Notes: a model not told the origin generated them from the sequence alone. 43,097 nucleotides of DNA from Treponema sp. (GCA_017551705.1 JAFZLA010000078.1:1-43097), one strand, 5' to 3'; shown: positions 16,049-24,215, counted from the stretch's first letter. Made by a program: numbers and translations.

Positions 16049-16780
16049 CTAAAAATTCTGGTATTCTTTTATTATACCAGTTTCCAGAAAAAAATCAAGT
16101 TGCAATTGATATTCTCCTGAATTTATTAAAATTGCCGGAATTTTGTTTATCAAAACCCTTCCGGTAATTTGCTTGGGCTTGTTGCGCAGCAATTTTCTAT
16201 AATAAGTTCTTACCGCGTCTTTTAGGGCGTTTTGGGCCGCATCCTGGATTCCTTCAAAGCCTTTGGAGACCTTTCCGCCGCCGATTCCCATAATTCTGGG
16301 GTTTTTGACGTCGGCCCATTGGTTGTAGCTTTGGACCATTCCCTGGTCGCGCTCAAAAACCGCCCAGCAATGGACTTTGCTTTCGTCAAACCAGGGCTTT
16401 TCGTAGTGGATTTTTTTGGCCTCGCTGTCAAAGGGGCGGATTTCCTTCATTTCAAAGTATTCGGGAACGCCGCGCAATTTGTCGCTGGGCGTGTAGTCAA
16501 ATTCCCAGCCGTAGACCATTCCGTTCATCAAAAAGGGGGTGATTTGCTTCATGCGGCCGATGGCGTGGTCAAAAATACCCTTGTTGAGCTTTGTTTCGTC
16601 GTCGGTCTTTTTTTGGGAAGAATTGGCCTCGACAAGGCCGGGATACGCGTCCAAGTCGGCCCATAAGAGCAAGCGGATCTTTTTTTGGAAGGAGACTTCC
16701 TGTGCGTTTAGGGCTTGGCAAACAAGGACCGCAAAAAGCGCGAGAAAGAAAGTTGTTTTTAGCGAAATGCGTCTTTCCAT
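16049..16780 (-). CDS. secreted protein, unknown function
   Basis: 243 residues with a signal peptide (MERRISLKTTFFLALFAVLVCQALNAQ) and no lipobox at the cleavage site. The mature sequence has KIRLLLWADLDAYPGL, FLMNGMVYGWEFDYTPSDK and a Gly-rich IMGIGGGKVSKGFEGIQDAAQNALKDAVRTYYRKLLRNKPK stretch, then ends in a beta-rich tail. This looks like a periplasmic protein conserved in treponemes, but I cannot name it. Its start overlaps the end of the rhomboid gene by 22 bases, indicating co-transcription. Its final codons form half of a hairpin at 16058-16080. Confidence 0.75.
   Translation of the reverse strand: MERRISLKTTFFLALFAVLVCQALNAQEVSFQKKIRLLLWADLDAYPGLVEANSSQKKTDDETKLNKGIFDHAIGRMKQITPFLMNGMVYGWEFDYTPSDKLRGVPEYFEMKEIRPFDSEAKKIHYEKPWFDESKVHCWAVFERDQGMVQSYNQWADVKNPRIMGIGGGKVSKGFEGIQDAAQNALKDAVRTYYRKLLRNKPKQITGRVLINKIPAILINSGEYQLQLDFFLETGIIKEYQNF
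16058..16080 (-). terminator. hairpin at the 3' end of the secreted-protein gene
   Basis: CTGGTAT/ATACCAG (7 bp, 9-base loop) on the minus strand, followed by AATTTTTAG containing the stop codon. It is terminator-like, built from the last codons. It also contains TATAAT, a possible -10 for the next gene. Confidence 0.45.
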
Positions 16781-17400
16781 ACTTTAATCGGGTTCACACC
16801 GTATCGAACCAGGCAAAAAATCCAGGCCGCGGCGAATCCGCTCAAATGCGTCATGTGCGCCACTCCCTGGTTCATTCCAAAAAACTGCTCAAAGACCGCG
16901 ATTCCCGCGTAAATCGCCACCAAAATCGGGGCGGGCACAGGAATCAGTCCCATTATAAAAACAGTGGAGCGGGGAAAGATTACAGCAAAAAGCAGCAAAA
17001 CCGCGTAAATCGCGCCGCTGGCTCCCACCAAAAGAACCTGCCAATAGCCGGCCGCAACATAGATTGCAAGCGACGCCGCTCCGCAAAAAAGGCCGCAAAC
17101 CAAATAGAATAGAAGAAATTCCTTGCTTCCCATTTGCCTTTCTATGTACAGGCCAAAGAAAAGAAGTCCTATCATGTTTCCCAACAAGTGCGACCAAGAG
17201 CCGTGCATGAACATATAGGTGAGCAGCTGCCAAAAATAATGGCCCTTGACGAACAAAATCGGCTGCAAGCCAAAAAGGTATTGGAAATTGGCGTTGCGAC
17301 CGCTTCCTGTAAGGACAAAGACCGCCACGTTAAGGGCGACTATTATAAGGCTTGTGTAGTTGAATGAATATGAGAATTTTTTATGAAGGATGTTTTGCAT
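16759..17400 (-). CDS. rhomboid family intramembrane serine protease
   Basis: 213 residues with six hydrophobic segments, the size of a minimal rhomboid core. Hallmarks: HLLGNM in the second helix region, the catalytic Ser in GASGAIYAVLL (GxSG), and the catalytic His in AHMTHLSGF. An N-terminal helix (TSLIIVALNVAVFVL) and WQLLTYMFMHGSWSHLLGN fit the family. It cleaves membrane protein substrates within the bilayer; substrates are unknown. It starts 2 bases after the GGDEF gene stop and is followed by the overlapping secreted-protein gene, so the three form an operon. Confidence 0.93.
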   Translation of the reverse strand: MQNILHKKFSYSFNYTSLIIVALNVAVFVLTGSGRNANFQYLFGLQPILFVKGHYFWQLLTYMFMHGSWSHLLGNMIGLLFFGLYIERQMGSKEFLLFYLVCGLFCGAASLAIYVAAGYWQVLLVGASGAIYAVLLLFAVIFPRSTVFIMGLIPVPAPILVAIYAGIAVFEQFFGMNQGVAHMTHLSGFAAAWIFCLVRYGVNPIKVWKDAFR

Positions 17401-17402
17401 GC

Positions 17403-18527
17403 TCAGTTTTCTGTCTTTACGGCAGACTCGACGATTTGTTTGTCGGCGAAGGTTATGCGGTTGCGGCCGCTGGTCTTTGAAACGTAAAGCGCCTTGTCGG
17501 CCTGCTCCACAAATTCCTTGGCGTTGGTGACAGGGTTTTGTTCGATGTCAAAAACGCTCACGCCGCCCGAGATTGTCACCTTGACTTTTGTTCCTTCGTA
17601 CTCAAAGTCCATGTTTTCGATGTTGGTTCGAATTCGCTCGGCAACTTGCAAGGCGTCTTCTTTGAGCGTGTTGGGAAGCATTACCGTAAACTCTTCGCCG
17701 CCGTAACGGCTGGCCATGTCTTGGGCGCGGATGGAGTTCTTTATGATTTTGGCCACTGTCGTAAGGACATAGTCTCCGCAAGCGTGGCCGTAAGTGTCGT
17801 TGAAGCTCTTAAAGTGGTCAATGTCGAACATTATGACGCCAATGGGCAAGCCCTGCGCGTTGGCCAAGTCAAGCTTGTCCGTCAATTGGTTGAAGAAGTA
17901 GTACTTGAGCTTTAGGCGGGTCATCATGTCGGTTGACGAGCGCTCCAAAAGCGCGGCGTTGTTGATAGCCATGCTGGCCAAAGACGCTATGTTCAAGATT
18001 TGCTTTATGTCGTAGTCGTTGAATTGCGTTCCGTCGCCCAAGTCCATTCGCTCGCCCAAAAGCAAAATTCCGTTCATGCGGTTCTTTTGGAAGAGGGGAA
18101 CTATCAATGACGGCTGCAATGAATAGATTTGGTCCAAGTTTTCGTCGGGCAGGGCGCTCTGAATGTCGCGGACAAAGAAAACCCTTTCTTTTTCGTTTAG
18201 GACGTCTACGACGGGGGCGTTCATCGCGATTGAATAGTCGATGCCGCTTTTTAGGTCCATTCCGGTGTAGTTGTTGCTGAGGTTGTAGGAATCGGTCTCA
18301 AAGTCGTCAAGAACAAAAATTCCCGCGCCCAAAACGCGCATTTGGCACATGCAAGTGTAGAGGATTGATTCAATCAGCGTGGAATAGTCCAGCGTGGAGC
18401 ACAATGAGCGGGTGATTTCCAACAATTGCTGGACATCGTAAAGGCGCTTTTCGTAGCGTTCGGTGAGTTGCTCTATTGTCTCGTTCGTGCCGGCCTTAAT
18501 TTCAAAGGCGCTGTCCTGGTTTTTCAT
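17403..18527 (-). CDS. GAF-GGDEF diguanylate cyclase
   Basis: Likely makes cyclic di-GMP. 374 residues: an N-terminal coiled segment (TERYEKRLYDVQQLLEITRSL), a GAF domain at about 40-195, and a GGDEF domain at about 205-365 with FDIDHFKSFNDTYGHACGD and the active-site loop RYGGEEF. The inhibitory I-site RxxD is present as RAQD at the standard distance before GGEEF, so product inhibition is expected. It has no membrane segment and is soluble. It is flanked within 3 bases by the DUF5312-like gene upstream and rhomboid downstream. Confidence 0.93.
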   Translation of the reverse strand: MKNQDSAFEIKAGTNETIEQLTERYEKRLYDVQQLLEITRSLCSTLDYSTLIESILYTCMCQMRVLGAGIFVLDDFETDSYNLSNNYTGMDLKSGIDYSIAMNAPVVDVLNEKERVFFVRDIQSALPDENLDQIYSLQPSLIVPLFQKNRMNGILLLGERMDLGDGTQFNDYDIKQILNIASLASMAINNAALLERSSTDMMTRLKLKYYFFNQLTDKLDLANAQGLPIGVIMFDIDHFKSFNDTYGHACGDYVLTTVAKIIKNSIRAQDMASRYGGEEFTVMLPNTLKEDALQVAERIRTNIENMDFEYEGTKVKVTISGGVSVFDIEQNPVTNAKEFVEQADKALYVSKTSGRNRITFADKQIVESAVKTEN

Positions 18528-18529
18528 GC

Positions 18530-20122
18530 CTAAATGTCTTTTGCCTTCTTAATTATAACATAGTTTCTTATAATGTCAAAGAAGTTTTTCCACAGGGGAT
18601 ACTGCAGTTCCAATAAGGAAGTGCTTTCCCTGTTCCTTGAAGAAAACATAATTCCCTTAAGGTTGGATACAAGCTCGCTCTTTGAGCGCTTGGTGTCCGT
18701 TATGCAGTCGCCAAGGTTTTCGTGCAACAACAAGAGCATGGATGAAATTTTTTGAATTAAATCCTTTGCCTCGTTATTTATATTATCGACCAAATTCGTT
18801 AATTTTTTAGAGAATTCGGCGTTTTTGTGGCTGTCGGCTATCAGGTTGTTGATTGACGAAAGGCTGTATTTTTGGTTGTTTCCAAAGGCGTCCTCAAACT
18901 GAGTTATCAAATTTAGGCTGTCGTTTACGGCAAAAACCGTCTGCGAGAACGACGACTTTGCCGCCGGATTTGTGAACAGGCCCTCGACCACTATGTCGTT
19001 GACCACGCTGCGGATGGGCTCGGAATAGTATCTTTTTAGGAAGGTCTTTAAAAGCCTTAGGGGCATGACCCACATAAAGTTTGTGGCCGCGTTCTTTCCG
19101 ATTATGTCCATTGTGTCGCTGTTGTAGCCGACCAAAGTCTCAATCTTTGAGTCGGGGAAAACCACGTCGATTTCTTGCTTGACGTAATTGTCCTTCATTT
19201 CGTTAAGGATTCTCTGCTCGTCGGCCGTAAACTGCTTTTGCAGCTGTTCGGCAAAATTCTTTCTGACGTTCTCTTTGTAGCTGGCCTTTTGCGGGGCAAA
19301 TGCAGGGTCGCCCTTTGCAATGCAAATCAGCGCCTTTAACGTGGCCGCGTTGAGGGTGTGCTTTATAATCGCCTGTATTCGGCGCAGGTTTTGCAACAGT
19401 TCCTTCTTTGTCCTTGTGTCGTTGGGAACTCCGTTTATAAGCTCGTTTAGGGCCAGCGTCGCGTTTCCTACGGCCATGGTGATTGAATAGTCGGCTGTCA
19501 AATAGTAAAGGTCAAGGAAAGTGCTTTCCAAAGTTGCCGGAGGAATCGGCTGGTAGTCGGGAACGTAGTCCGGCTCCCCGTGCCTTGTGGCGAACTCGTC
19601 GTCAAAAAGCTGCAGGGGAGAGACAAAGTTAAAATGGCACAAGTCGGCCAGTTGGTGCAATGAAGTTATGACCTCGTCCATTTTTGAGAACTGGGGGCCG
19701 TTAAGGTCGGTGACGATTTTTTCAAGGCTCTTTTTTTGCTCGTCAAAGGTGCTCCTCTGGCCGTTGCCGCCTGTCTGCATCGCCTGTTTTTTTAATTCTT
19801 CATAGGAGAGGGAATCCAAAATGCGCTTGTCTTCGTCGGTGTAGCCGGTTACAATCAGCTCTTCCTCAAAACGGTGGTTGCGCCTGATGTCGGGGCTGGC
19901 GATGGTGTTGTCCAGGATGTTTGCTATGGGCTGAATGTTTTCGTAAAGCACGCGCAAGGCTTCGGCAAAATTTGGCTGGACCAATTCGTTCTTATACAAG
20001 CCTGACGGATGAACGCGCAGTTCGCTTTCGATTTTGCGGAGCTTTATCTTTTTTTGCACTTCCGGCGCGTTTGAACGGAACAAAAGGTCAAAAATGTCCG
20101 TCAACGCCTGCATTAATGACAT
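18530..20122 (-). CDS. DUF5312-like protein, spirochaete-type, unknown function
   Basis: 530 residues, mostly helical and soluble, without signal peptide or membrane helices. It starts MSLMQALTDIFDLLFRSNAPEVQKKIKLRKIESELR and includes NRNH-like and PPATLESTFLDLYYLTADYSITMAVGNATLALNEL segments. I recognise it as resembling the DUF5312 proteins conserved in treponemes; no activity is known. It leads an operon with the diguanylate cyclase and rhomboid. A promoter TTGATA-17-TATTAT ends 9 bases before ATG 20122 and no ribosome binding site is seen. Confidence 0.75.
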   Translation of the reverse strand: MSLMQALTDIFDLLFRSNAPEVQKKIKLRKIESELRVHPSGLYKNELVQPNFAEALRVLYENIQPIANILDNTIASPDIRRNHRFEEELIVTGYTDEDKRILDSLSYEELKKQAMQTGGNGQRSTFDEQKKSLEKIVTDLNGPQFSKMDEVITSLHQLADLCHFNFVSPLQLFDDEFATRHGEPDYVPDYQPIPPATLESTFLDLYYLTADYSITMAVGNATLALNELINGVPNDTRTKKELLQNLRRIQAIIKHTLNAATLKALICIAKGDPAFAPQKASYKENVRKNFAEQLQKQFTADEQRILNEMKDNYVKQEIDVVFPDSKIETLVGYNSDTMDIIGKNAATNFMWVMPLRLLKTFLKRYYSEPIRSVVNDIVVEGLFTNPAAKSSFSQTVFAVNDSLNLITQFEDAFGNNQKYSLSSINNLIADSHKNAEFSKKLTNLVDNINNEAKDLIQKISSMLLLLHENLGDCITDTKRSKSELVSNLKGIMFSSRNRESTSLLELQYPLWKNFFDIIRNYVIIKKAKDI

Positions 20123-20131
20123 ATCTTTACT

Positions 20132-20160
20132 ATAATAGCGCGTTTTGTTCTTTTTATCAA
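20132..20160 (-). promoter_or_regulatory. promoter of DUF5312-cyclase-rhomboid operon
   Basis: Minus strand: TTGATA (20160-20155), 17-base spacer, TATTAT (20137-20132), 9 bases to ATG 20122. Short-leader or leaderless type. Confidence 0.65.
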
Positions 20161-20203
20161 GATTTTTTTTATTGCTGCATGGCCGAAAACCGCGTCAAAA
20201 AAT

Positions 20204-20232
20204 TTGACAAAAGTCCGCTTGTCCTTTACAAT
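20204..20232 (+). promoter_or_regulatory. promoter of FGE-fold lipoprotein 1
   Basis: TTGACA (20204-20209), 17-base spacer, TACAAT (20227-20232). A leader of about 24 bases carries GGAGG before ATG 20263. Confidence 0.7.
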
Positions 20233-20262
20233 TTTTGGGACAACTATTTTCGGAGGAAATTT

Positions 20263-21482
20263 ATGAAAAAGTTTTCCAAGGCTATTGCGGCTCTTGCACT
20301 AGCCGTTTGTATGGGGGGGGCGTAGCGCTTCTGGCGTCTTGCTCCAATAGTTCTGACAGTTCTTCGGGAACGCCGGCAACGACAACAACGCCTACGACGC
20401 CAGGCACGACAACTTATACCGTTACTTTTGACACTGACGGCGGAAGCGATGTCGCTTCTCAAACTGTAACAAGCGGCCAAAAGGCTACAAAGCCGGCGAC
20501 AGACCCCACAAAGACTGGCGACAAGACTACGTATATTTTCTTGGGCTGGTACAAGAGCGACGGAAGCGCGCCCTTTGACTTTGACACGACGATAACCGAA
20601 AACACAACGATTAAGGCAAAGTGGCTTGAAGGCTTTGTAAAGGTTGCGGGCGGAACAATTGTCGGCGATGACAAGTATACGTTGTCCGGACAAACGGAGA
20701 GCTTTTACAAAGGCGTGTTCGTCGCAAACCGAACAGTGACGCTCAGCGACTTTTATATGTGCGACCATGAGGTTACGCAGACCGAATACAAGGCCGTGAT
20801 GGGAAGCAACCCCAGTTATTTTGACGGAACTTCAGGCGGCAAAGCGACGCCCGCGGGCGAGACACAAGGCGACCGTCCAGTGGAGACAGTGTCTTGGTAC
20901 GACGCGATAGCCTACTGCAACAAAAGAAGCGCTAAAGAAGGTCTAGGATGTGTCTATACGATTAGCGGAATCAGCGACTGGAAAAACTTTGATTGTACTA
21001 CAATTCCCACAACAGACAACGCAACATGGAATGCCGCTACTTGCAATATGTCTGCAAACGGCTACCGCCTGCCGACTGAGGCGGAATGGGAATACGCCGC
21101 CCGCAATGGCTCTGAGCTTTCCACAAACAGTTGGAGCGGAACAAACACCGAAAGCGAACTAAAAAACTACGCTTGGTACTATGTCAACAGCGGCACCAAC
21201 GTCAGCAGCGGTTACAAGACCCACGCCGTCAAGACAAAGACAAAGAACGGCCTTGGAATCTACGACATGAGCGGAAATGTTTGGGAGTTGTGCTGGGACT
21301 TGTACGGCGACATAACCTCTAGCACAAACCCGCTCGGCGTGCAGACGGGGGAAACCCGCGTTCACCGTGGCGGCGCTTATGACAAAAATGAAGACGACTG
21401 CTCGGTCGCTAGACGGAACTTCTGCTACCCCAACGACAGCGGCGAATACACAGGCTTCCGCGTCGTTCGCTCCTCGTTGTAG
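20263..21482 (+). CDS. FGE-sulfatase/C-type-lectin-fold lipoprotein 1, frameshifted at a G8 tract
   Basis: Predicted surface lipoprotein. ATG 20263 with GGAGG upstream encodes MKKFSKAIAALALAVCMGG and hits a stop at 20323-20325, just after eight G (20313-20320). With one more G, or two fewer, the frame joins VALLASCSNSSDSSSG (lipobox LLASC) and runs to 21482. The mature protein would have a T/P-rich linker, an InlB-type B-repeat (YTVTFDTDGG...TIKAKW) and an FGE-sulfatase domain (YMCDHEVTQTEY, YRLPTEAEWEYAARNG, GIYDMSGNVWE, GFRVVRSSL). The fold is shared with formylglycine-generating enzyme, but no catalytic Cys pair is evident. As sequenced the gene is off; slipped-strand switching is likely. 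A hairpin and terminator follow. Confidence 0.8.
20313..20320 (+). repeat. G8 homopolymer in signal-peptide codons
   Basis: Eight consecutive G. The upstream reading frame (signal peptide) and the downstream frame (lipobox onward) differ by one position at this tract, so tract length sets whether the lipoprotein is made. Confidence 0.85.
21366..21461 (+). other. candidate variable region of FGE-fold lipoprotein 1
   Basis: 32 codons from CGT (Arg-Gly-Gly) to CGC (in GFRVV) that align without gaps to 39647-39742 of the second FGE-fold lipoprotein. Codons 18-26, apart from an invariant CCC at 22, are NNC in both copies while the first two bases differ at all but one. Confidence 0.45.
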
Positions 21483-21500
21483 CGACGGTCAATCCATGTC

Positions 21501-21523
21501 ATGTTCGGGCTTGACCCGAACAT
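21501..21523. repeat. 9-bp palindrome after lipoprotein 1
   Basis: ATGTTCGGG-CTTGA-CCCGAACAT, 18 bases after the stop codon. Its GGGCTTGACCC core resembles a palindromic repeat found in many bacterial genomes (from memory). Confidence 0.6.
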
Positions 21524-21533
21524 CTTTCTCGTG

Positions 21534-21569
21534 CGGCTTCCGCCAAATCCCGCGGAGGCCGTTTTTTTT
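21534..21569 (+). terminator. rho-independent terminator, direct-repeat copy 1
   Basis: Stem CGGCTTCCGC/GCGGAGGCCG (10 bp with one G-T pair) and eight T. The 39 bases 21534-21572 match 22296-22334 at 37 positions. Confidence 0.85.
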
Positions 21570-21580
21570 ACGCGCAATAG

Positions 21581-21610
21581 TTCACCAAAACGCGGATTAT
21601 GTGGTATAAT
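21581..21610 (+). promoter_or_regulatory. PIN gene promoter, leaderless type
   Basis: TTCACC (21581-21586), 18-base spacer, TATAAT (21605-21610), 7 bases to ATG 21618. No ribosome binding site. Confidence 0.6.
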
Positions 21611-21617
21611 AGTTGGT

Positions 21618-22070
21618 ATGAAGGTTTACCTCGACAACTGTTGTTACAATAGGCCTTTTGATGACCAATCGCAAGACCGGATTCATATAGAAAGTGAAGC
21701 TGTGCTTGCCGTCCTTAAGGCATGTGAAAGCGGATTGCTGACGGTTCTTTCTAGTCCTGTCGTAAGAATGGAAATCGACAAATTTTCAAACGAGGACAAG
21801 CGCGAGAAGGTTCTTGCCTTGTATTCGCTTGCGAATCCTGATGTTCCGTTCACGGAGGAAATCAAGAAGCGGGCGGAAGAACTTCGTTCAAAGTCAAGCA
21901 TTAGGCTTATGGACAGTCTCCATGTCGCCACGGCGGAAGCTGGAAAAGCCGACGCAATGCTGACAACGGACGACAAATTGATAAAGGCTTGCGCCAAGTT
22001 GAACCTTGGAACGCAAGTTATGAATCCAGTAACATTTTTGCTCGAAGCGGCAAAAGGAGATGAAAAATGA
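21618..22070 (+). CDS. PIN-domain protein (VapC-like ribonuclease)
   Basis: 150 residues. PIN-domain acidic residues are visible: Asp 6 in MKVYLDNCCYNRPFDD, a Glu near 52 (RMEIDKF), Asp in RLMDSLHVATAEAGKADAML, and Asp in LTTDDKLIKAC. These coordinate divalent metal in PIN ribonucleases. The YLDNCCYNRPFDDQ start is typical of a PIN subgroup found in clostridia, Bacteroidetes and spirochaetes. The start at 21618 fits the promoter; an open frame upstream to 21501 crosses the terminator and is not coding. The stop overlaps the next start (ATGA). Likely the toxin of a toxin-antitoxin pair; the RNA target is unknown. Confidence 0.85.
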   Translation: MKVYLDNCCYNRPFDDQSQDRIHIESEAVLAVLKACESGLLTVLSSPVVRMEIDKFSNEDKREKVLALYSLANPDVPFTEEIKKRAEELRSKSSIRLMDSLHVATAEAGKADAMLTTDDKLIKACAKLNLGTQVMNPVTFLLEAAKGDEK

Positions 22071-22273
22071 ACGCGGCAAAAGCAATCAACATAAACAATT
22101 TTCTGCAAATCAGGATGCTAGGCCTTGACGCGTTAAAAAACGCTCTTGGCGTGGTGGGCGCGACGCGCTTTCTGCAGCAATACGACGCAGGTTGCGGCGA
22201 CTACACAAAAGAAAAATATTCCATTCCAGAAGAAGACGAACAAGCAGTTTACGAACAATTGAAAAACTATTAG
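22067..22273 (+). CDS. small protein after PIN, candidate antitoxin
   Basis: 68 residues. The start overlaps the PIN stop by four bases, showing translational coupling. The sequence has a helical N-terminal half (INNFLQIRMLGLDALKNALGVVGATRFLQQY) and an acidic tail (YSIPEEDEQAVYEQLKNY), suiting a small partner that binds a basic or nuclease surface. I do not recognise a known antitoxin family or DNA-binding fold. Order is toxin first, partner second, the reverse of most VapBC pairs. A terminator (22296-22331) follows. Confidence 0.65.
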   Translation: MNAAKAININNFLQIRMLGLDALKNALGVVGATRFLQQYDAGCGDYTKEKYSIPEEDEQAVYEQLKNY

Positions 22274-22295
22274 CAATTGAAGTTCTCTGGTCTCT

Positions 22296-22331
22296 CGGCT
22301 TCCGTCAAATCGCGCGGAGGCCGTTTTTTTT
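22296..22331 (+). terminator. rho-independent terminator, direct-repeat copy 2
   Basis: Same stem and T8 as 21534-21569, differing at two loop-side positions. Its T run overlaps the dusB stop codon on the other strand. Confidence 0.85.
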
Positions 22332-23316
22332 ACGCCAATATCTCAGCAAATGCCGCCTGGTAGTCGGCGCGGGTTTCGGCTTGGACAACGCGGCGGCGCA
22401 GCTCTCCAACGCCGGCCACGCCCTTGCAGTAGGCGCAAAAGCGCTTGCGCATTTCAAGGCAGGCTTGCTTTTCGCCTATGTCGCCGGCCAGTATGTCCAG
22501 CTCGTCAAAGCCGGCCTCAATCGATTCTTTGATGGGAATTTCGTCAAAGGCGCCTGTTTCCAGATACTGGCGGGTTTGCCTAAAGATAAAGGGCCGGCCC
22601 ATGGCTCCGCGCGCGAACATCACCGCGTCGCAGCCGGTTTGTTCCAGCATGGCCTTGGCTTCGGGCGGGCTAAAGGCGTCTCCGCTTCCAAAAATAGGGA
22701 CGCGGCCGTCGGCAAATTGAACCAATTCCCGCAAAATCGACCAGTCGGCCTTGCCCTCGTAGCCCTGCGCGCGGGTGCGGGGGTGAATCGTTATGGCGGC
22801 GCAGCCAGCGTCGATTGCGGCGGCGGCGGCTTCTTTCCAGGTAAGGTTTTGCGCGTCCCAGCCGCTCCTGATTTTTACTGTGACAGGAACTTTTCCCTCC
22901 ACCGCCTTGATTACGGCGGAGGCGATTTTGTAAAGCTTTTCGGGGTTGCGGGTCAGCTCGCTGCCGGCGCCGCTTTTTATGATTTTGGGAACCGGGCAGC
23001 CGCAGTTGATGTCAATCAACTCGCAATTGGTTCGCTCCAAGACCATGCGGGCGCCTTTTTCCATGACCTCGGGATTGCCGCCGAATATTTGGACGGCGTA
23101 GGCCTTTTCGTTGGGAGCGCGGCGCATAAGGTTGGCGGTCTTGTCGCTTCCGCGCGTCAAGGCTTCCATACTTACCATCTCGGTGTAGCAAAAGCTCGCG
23201 CCGCCGCGGACGCAAACGCTCCTAAAGGCGCGGTCGCTGTAGCCGGCGACAGGCGCCAAAAAGAGGTTTCCGTATAGCTTGAGGCTTCCGATTTGGACGG
23301 AATGGTAGAGGCTCAT
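22330..23316 (-). CDS. dusB: tRNA-dihydrouridine synthase
   Basis: FMN enzyme that reduces uridine to dihydrouridine in tRNA. 328 residues with a TIM-barrel start (GNLFLAPVAGYSDRAFRSVC), FGGNPEVMEKGAR, the DINCGCPVPKIIKSGAGSEL region with catalytic Cys, VKIRSGWD, TIHPRTRAQGYEGKADW, IFGSGDAFSPPEAKAMLEQTGCDAVMFARGAMGRPFIF and a helical C-terminal domain. The start ATG overlaps the tatD stop (ATGA), so the two are coupled. DusB rather than DusA/C fits best on overall motif pattern. Confidence 0.93.
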   Translation of the reverse strand: MSLYHSVQIGSLKLYGNLFLAPVAGYSDRAFRSVCVRGGASFCYTEMVSMEALTRGSDKTANLMRRAPNEKAYAVQIFGGNPEVMEKGARMVLERTNCELIDINCGCPVPKIIKSGAGSELTRNPEKLYKIASAVIKAVEGKVPVTVKIRSGWDAQNLTWKEAAAAAIDAGCAAITIHPRTRAQGYEGKADWSILRELVQFADGRVPIFGSGDAFSPPEAKAMLEQTGCDAVMFARGAMGRPFIFRQTRQYLETGAFDEIPIKESIEAGFDELDILAGDIGEKQACLEMRKRFCAYCKGVAGVGELRRRVVQAETRADYQAAFAEILA

Positions 23317-24098
23317 TCTTGGGGCAGGTTAAAGACTTCGCAGCTATTTTTCCAAAGCTGGACGCTCAAGTCTTCCAAAGGCATCTCGAGCATCTCGGCC
23401 AAGAATTTTGCCGTGCTGGGGAGCATTTTGGGCATAGTGCGCTTTTTCTCCCGGAATTCGGCCGGAATCATAAAGGGGCTCTCGGTCTCTATCAAAATGC
23501 GCTCCACCGGAATGTTCAAGACAGTTTCGTGCAAGTTGCGGGCGTTGCGGTATGTCAAGTTTCCGGCAAAGCTGAACCAAACGTTGAGATTTGCGTCAAG
23601 GCACTTCTTTGCATAGGCCGCGTCCTCGCTGTAGCAGTGGAGAATCGCTCCTTTTTTGGGAATTCGCTGGCTAAGGATGTCAAAAACGTCCTTGCCCGCG
23701 TCGCGGTTGTGGATAATCACCGGCAAATCGTGCTTTTGGGCCAGTTCAAGCTGGGTGATGAAGGCCTCGATTTGGGTCCTTTTGTCGCCGTACTGCTTGT
23801 AGTAGTCAAGGCCGGTCTCTCCCACCGCGATAACGTTGGGCAGCTTGAGGTTCTCTTCGATAGTGTGAATCCAGTCCTTGCCGGGATTGGTTATCTCGGA
23901 CGGAGCGACTCCGCAAGCGTGGTAAACGCCCGCCACGTTCTTGAGCGCGGGGTAGACTTTGGCAAAGTCGTGGAGAGAATTGTTTATGCTGACAATGCGG
24001 TTGACGCCGGCCATTTTGGCCTGCTGGATCACGCGCAATTGTTCAATAGGGTCATCGTATATCAGCCCGATGTGAGCATGAGTATCAAAAAACTGCAT
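23313..24098 (-). CDS. tatD: TatD family metal-dependent deoxyribonuclease
   Basis: 261 residues of the amidohydrolase-fold TatD/YcfH family. The N-terminal metal motif is FDTHAHIG; further ligands are in GETGLDYYKQ (Glu), PVIIHNRDAGKD (His), ILHCYSED (His) and ILIETESPFMIP (Asp replaced by Glu in ETES, where the family usually has ETDxP). That last change is notable but the surrounding PF is kept. Members act as 3'-5' exonucleases or have quality-control roles. A possible AGGAC site precedes ATG 24098. It is first in a tatD-dusB operon. Confidence 0.92.
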   Translation of the reverse strand: MQFFDTHAHIGLIYDDPIEQLRVIQQAKMAGVNRIVSINNSLHDFAKVYPALKNVAGVYHACGVAPSEITNPGKDWIHTIEENLKLPNVIAVGETGLDYYKQYGDKRTQIEAFITQLELAQKHDLPVIIHNRDAGKDVFDILSQRIPKKGAILHCYSEDAAYAKKCLDANLNVWFSFAGNLTYRNARNLHETVLNIPVERILIETESPFMIPAEFREKKRTMPKMLPSTAKFLAEMLEMPLEDLSVQLWKNSCEVFNLPQE

Positions 24099-24215
24099 GG
24101 CTTATGTCCTAAAAAAAGATGTTACTATAATAATAGCGCCATTTGTAAATTTTGTCAAATTTTTATTAAAACTGCCGATAATGGAAAAGGAAGCGTCCGC
24201 AGGATGCGGGGACCC

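Noticed and set aside
22192-23277. Long open frame on the plus strand opposite dusB
   Set aside because: It mirrors the dusB codon pattern, has no ribosome binding site and no recognisable domain; dusB on the other strand has full motifs.
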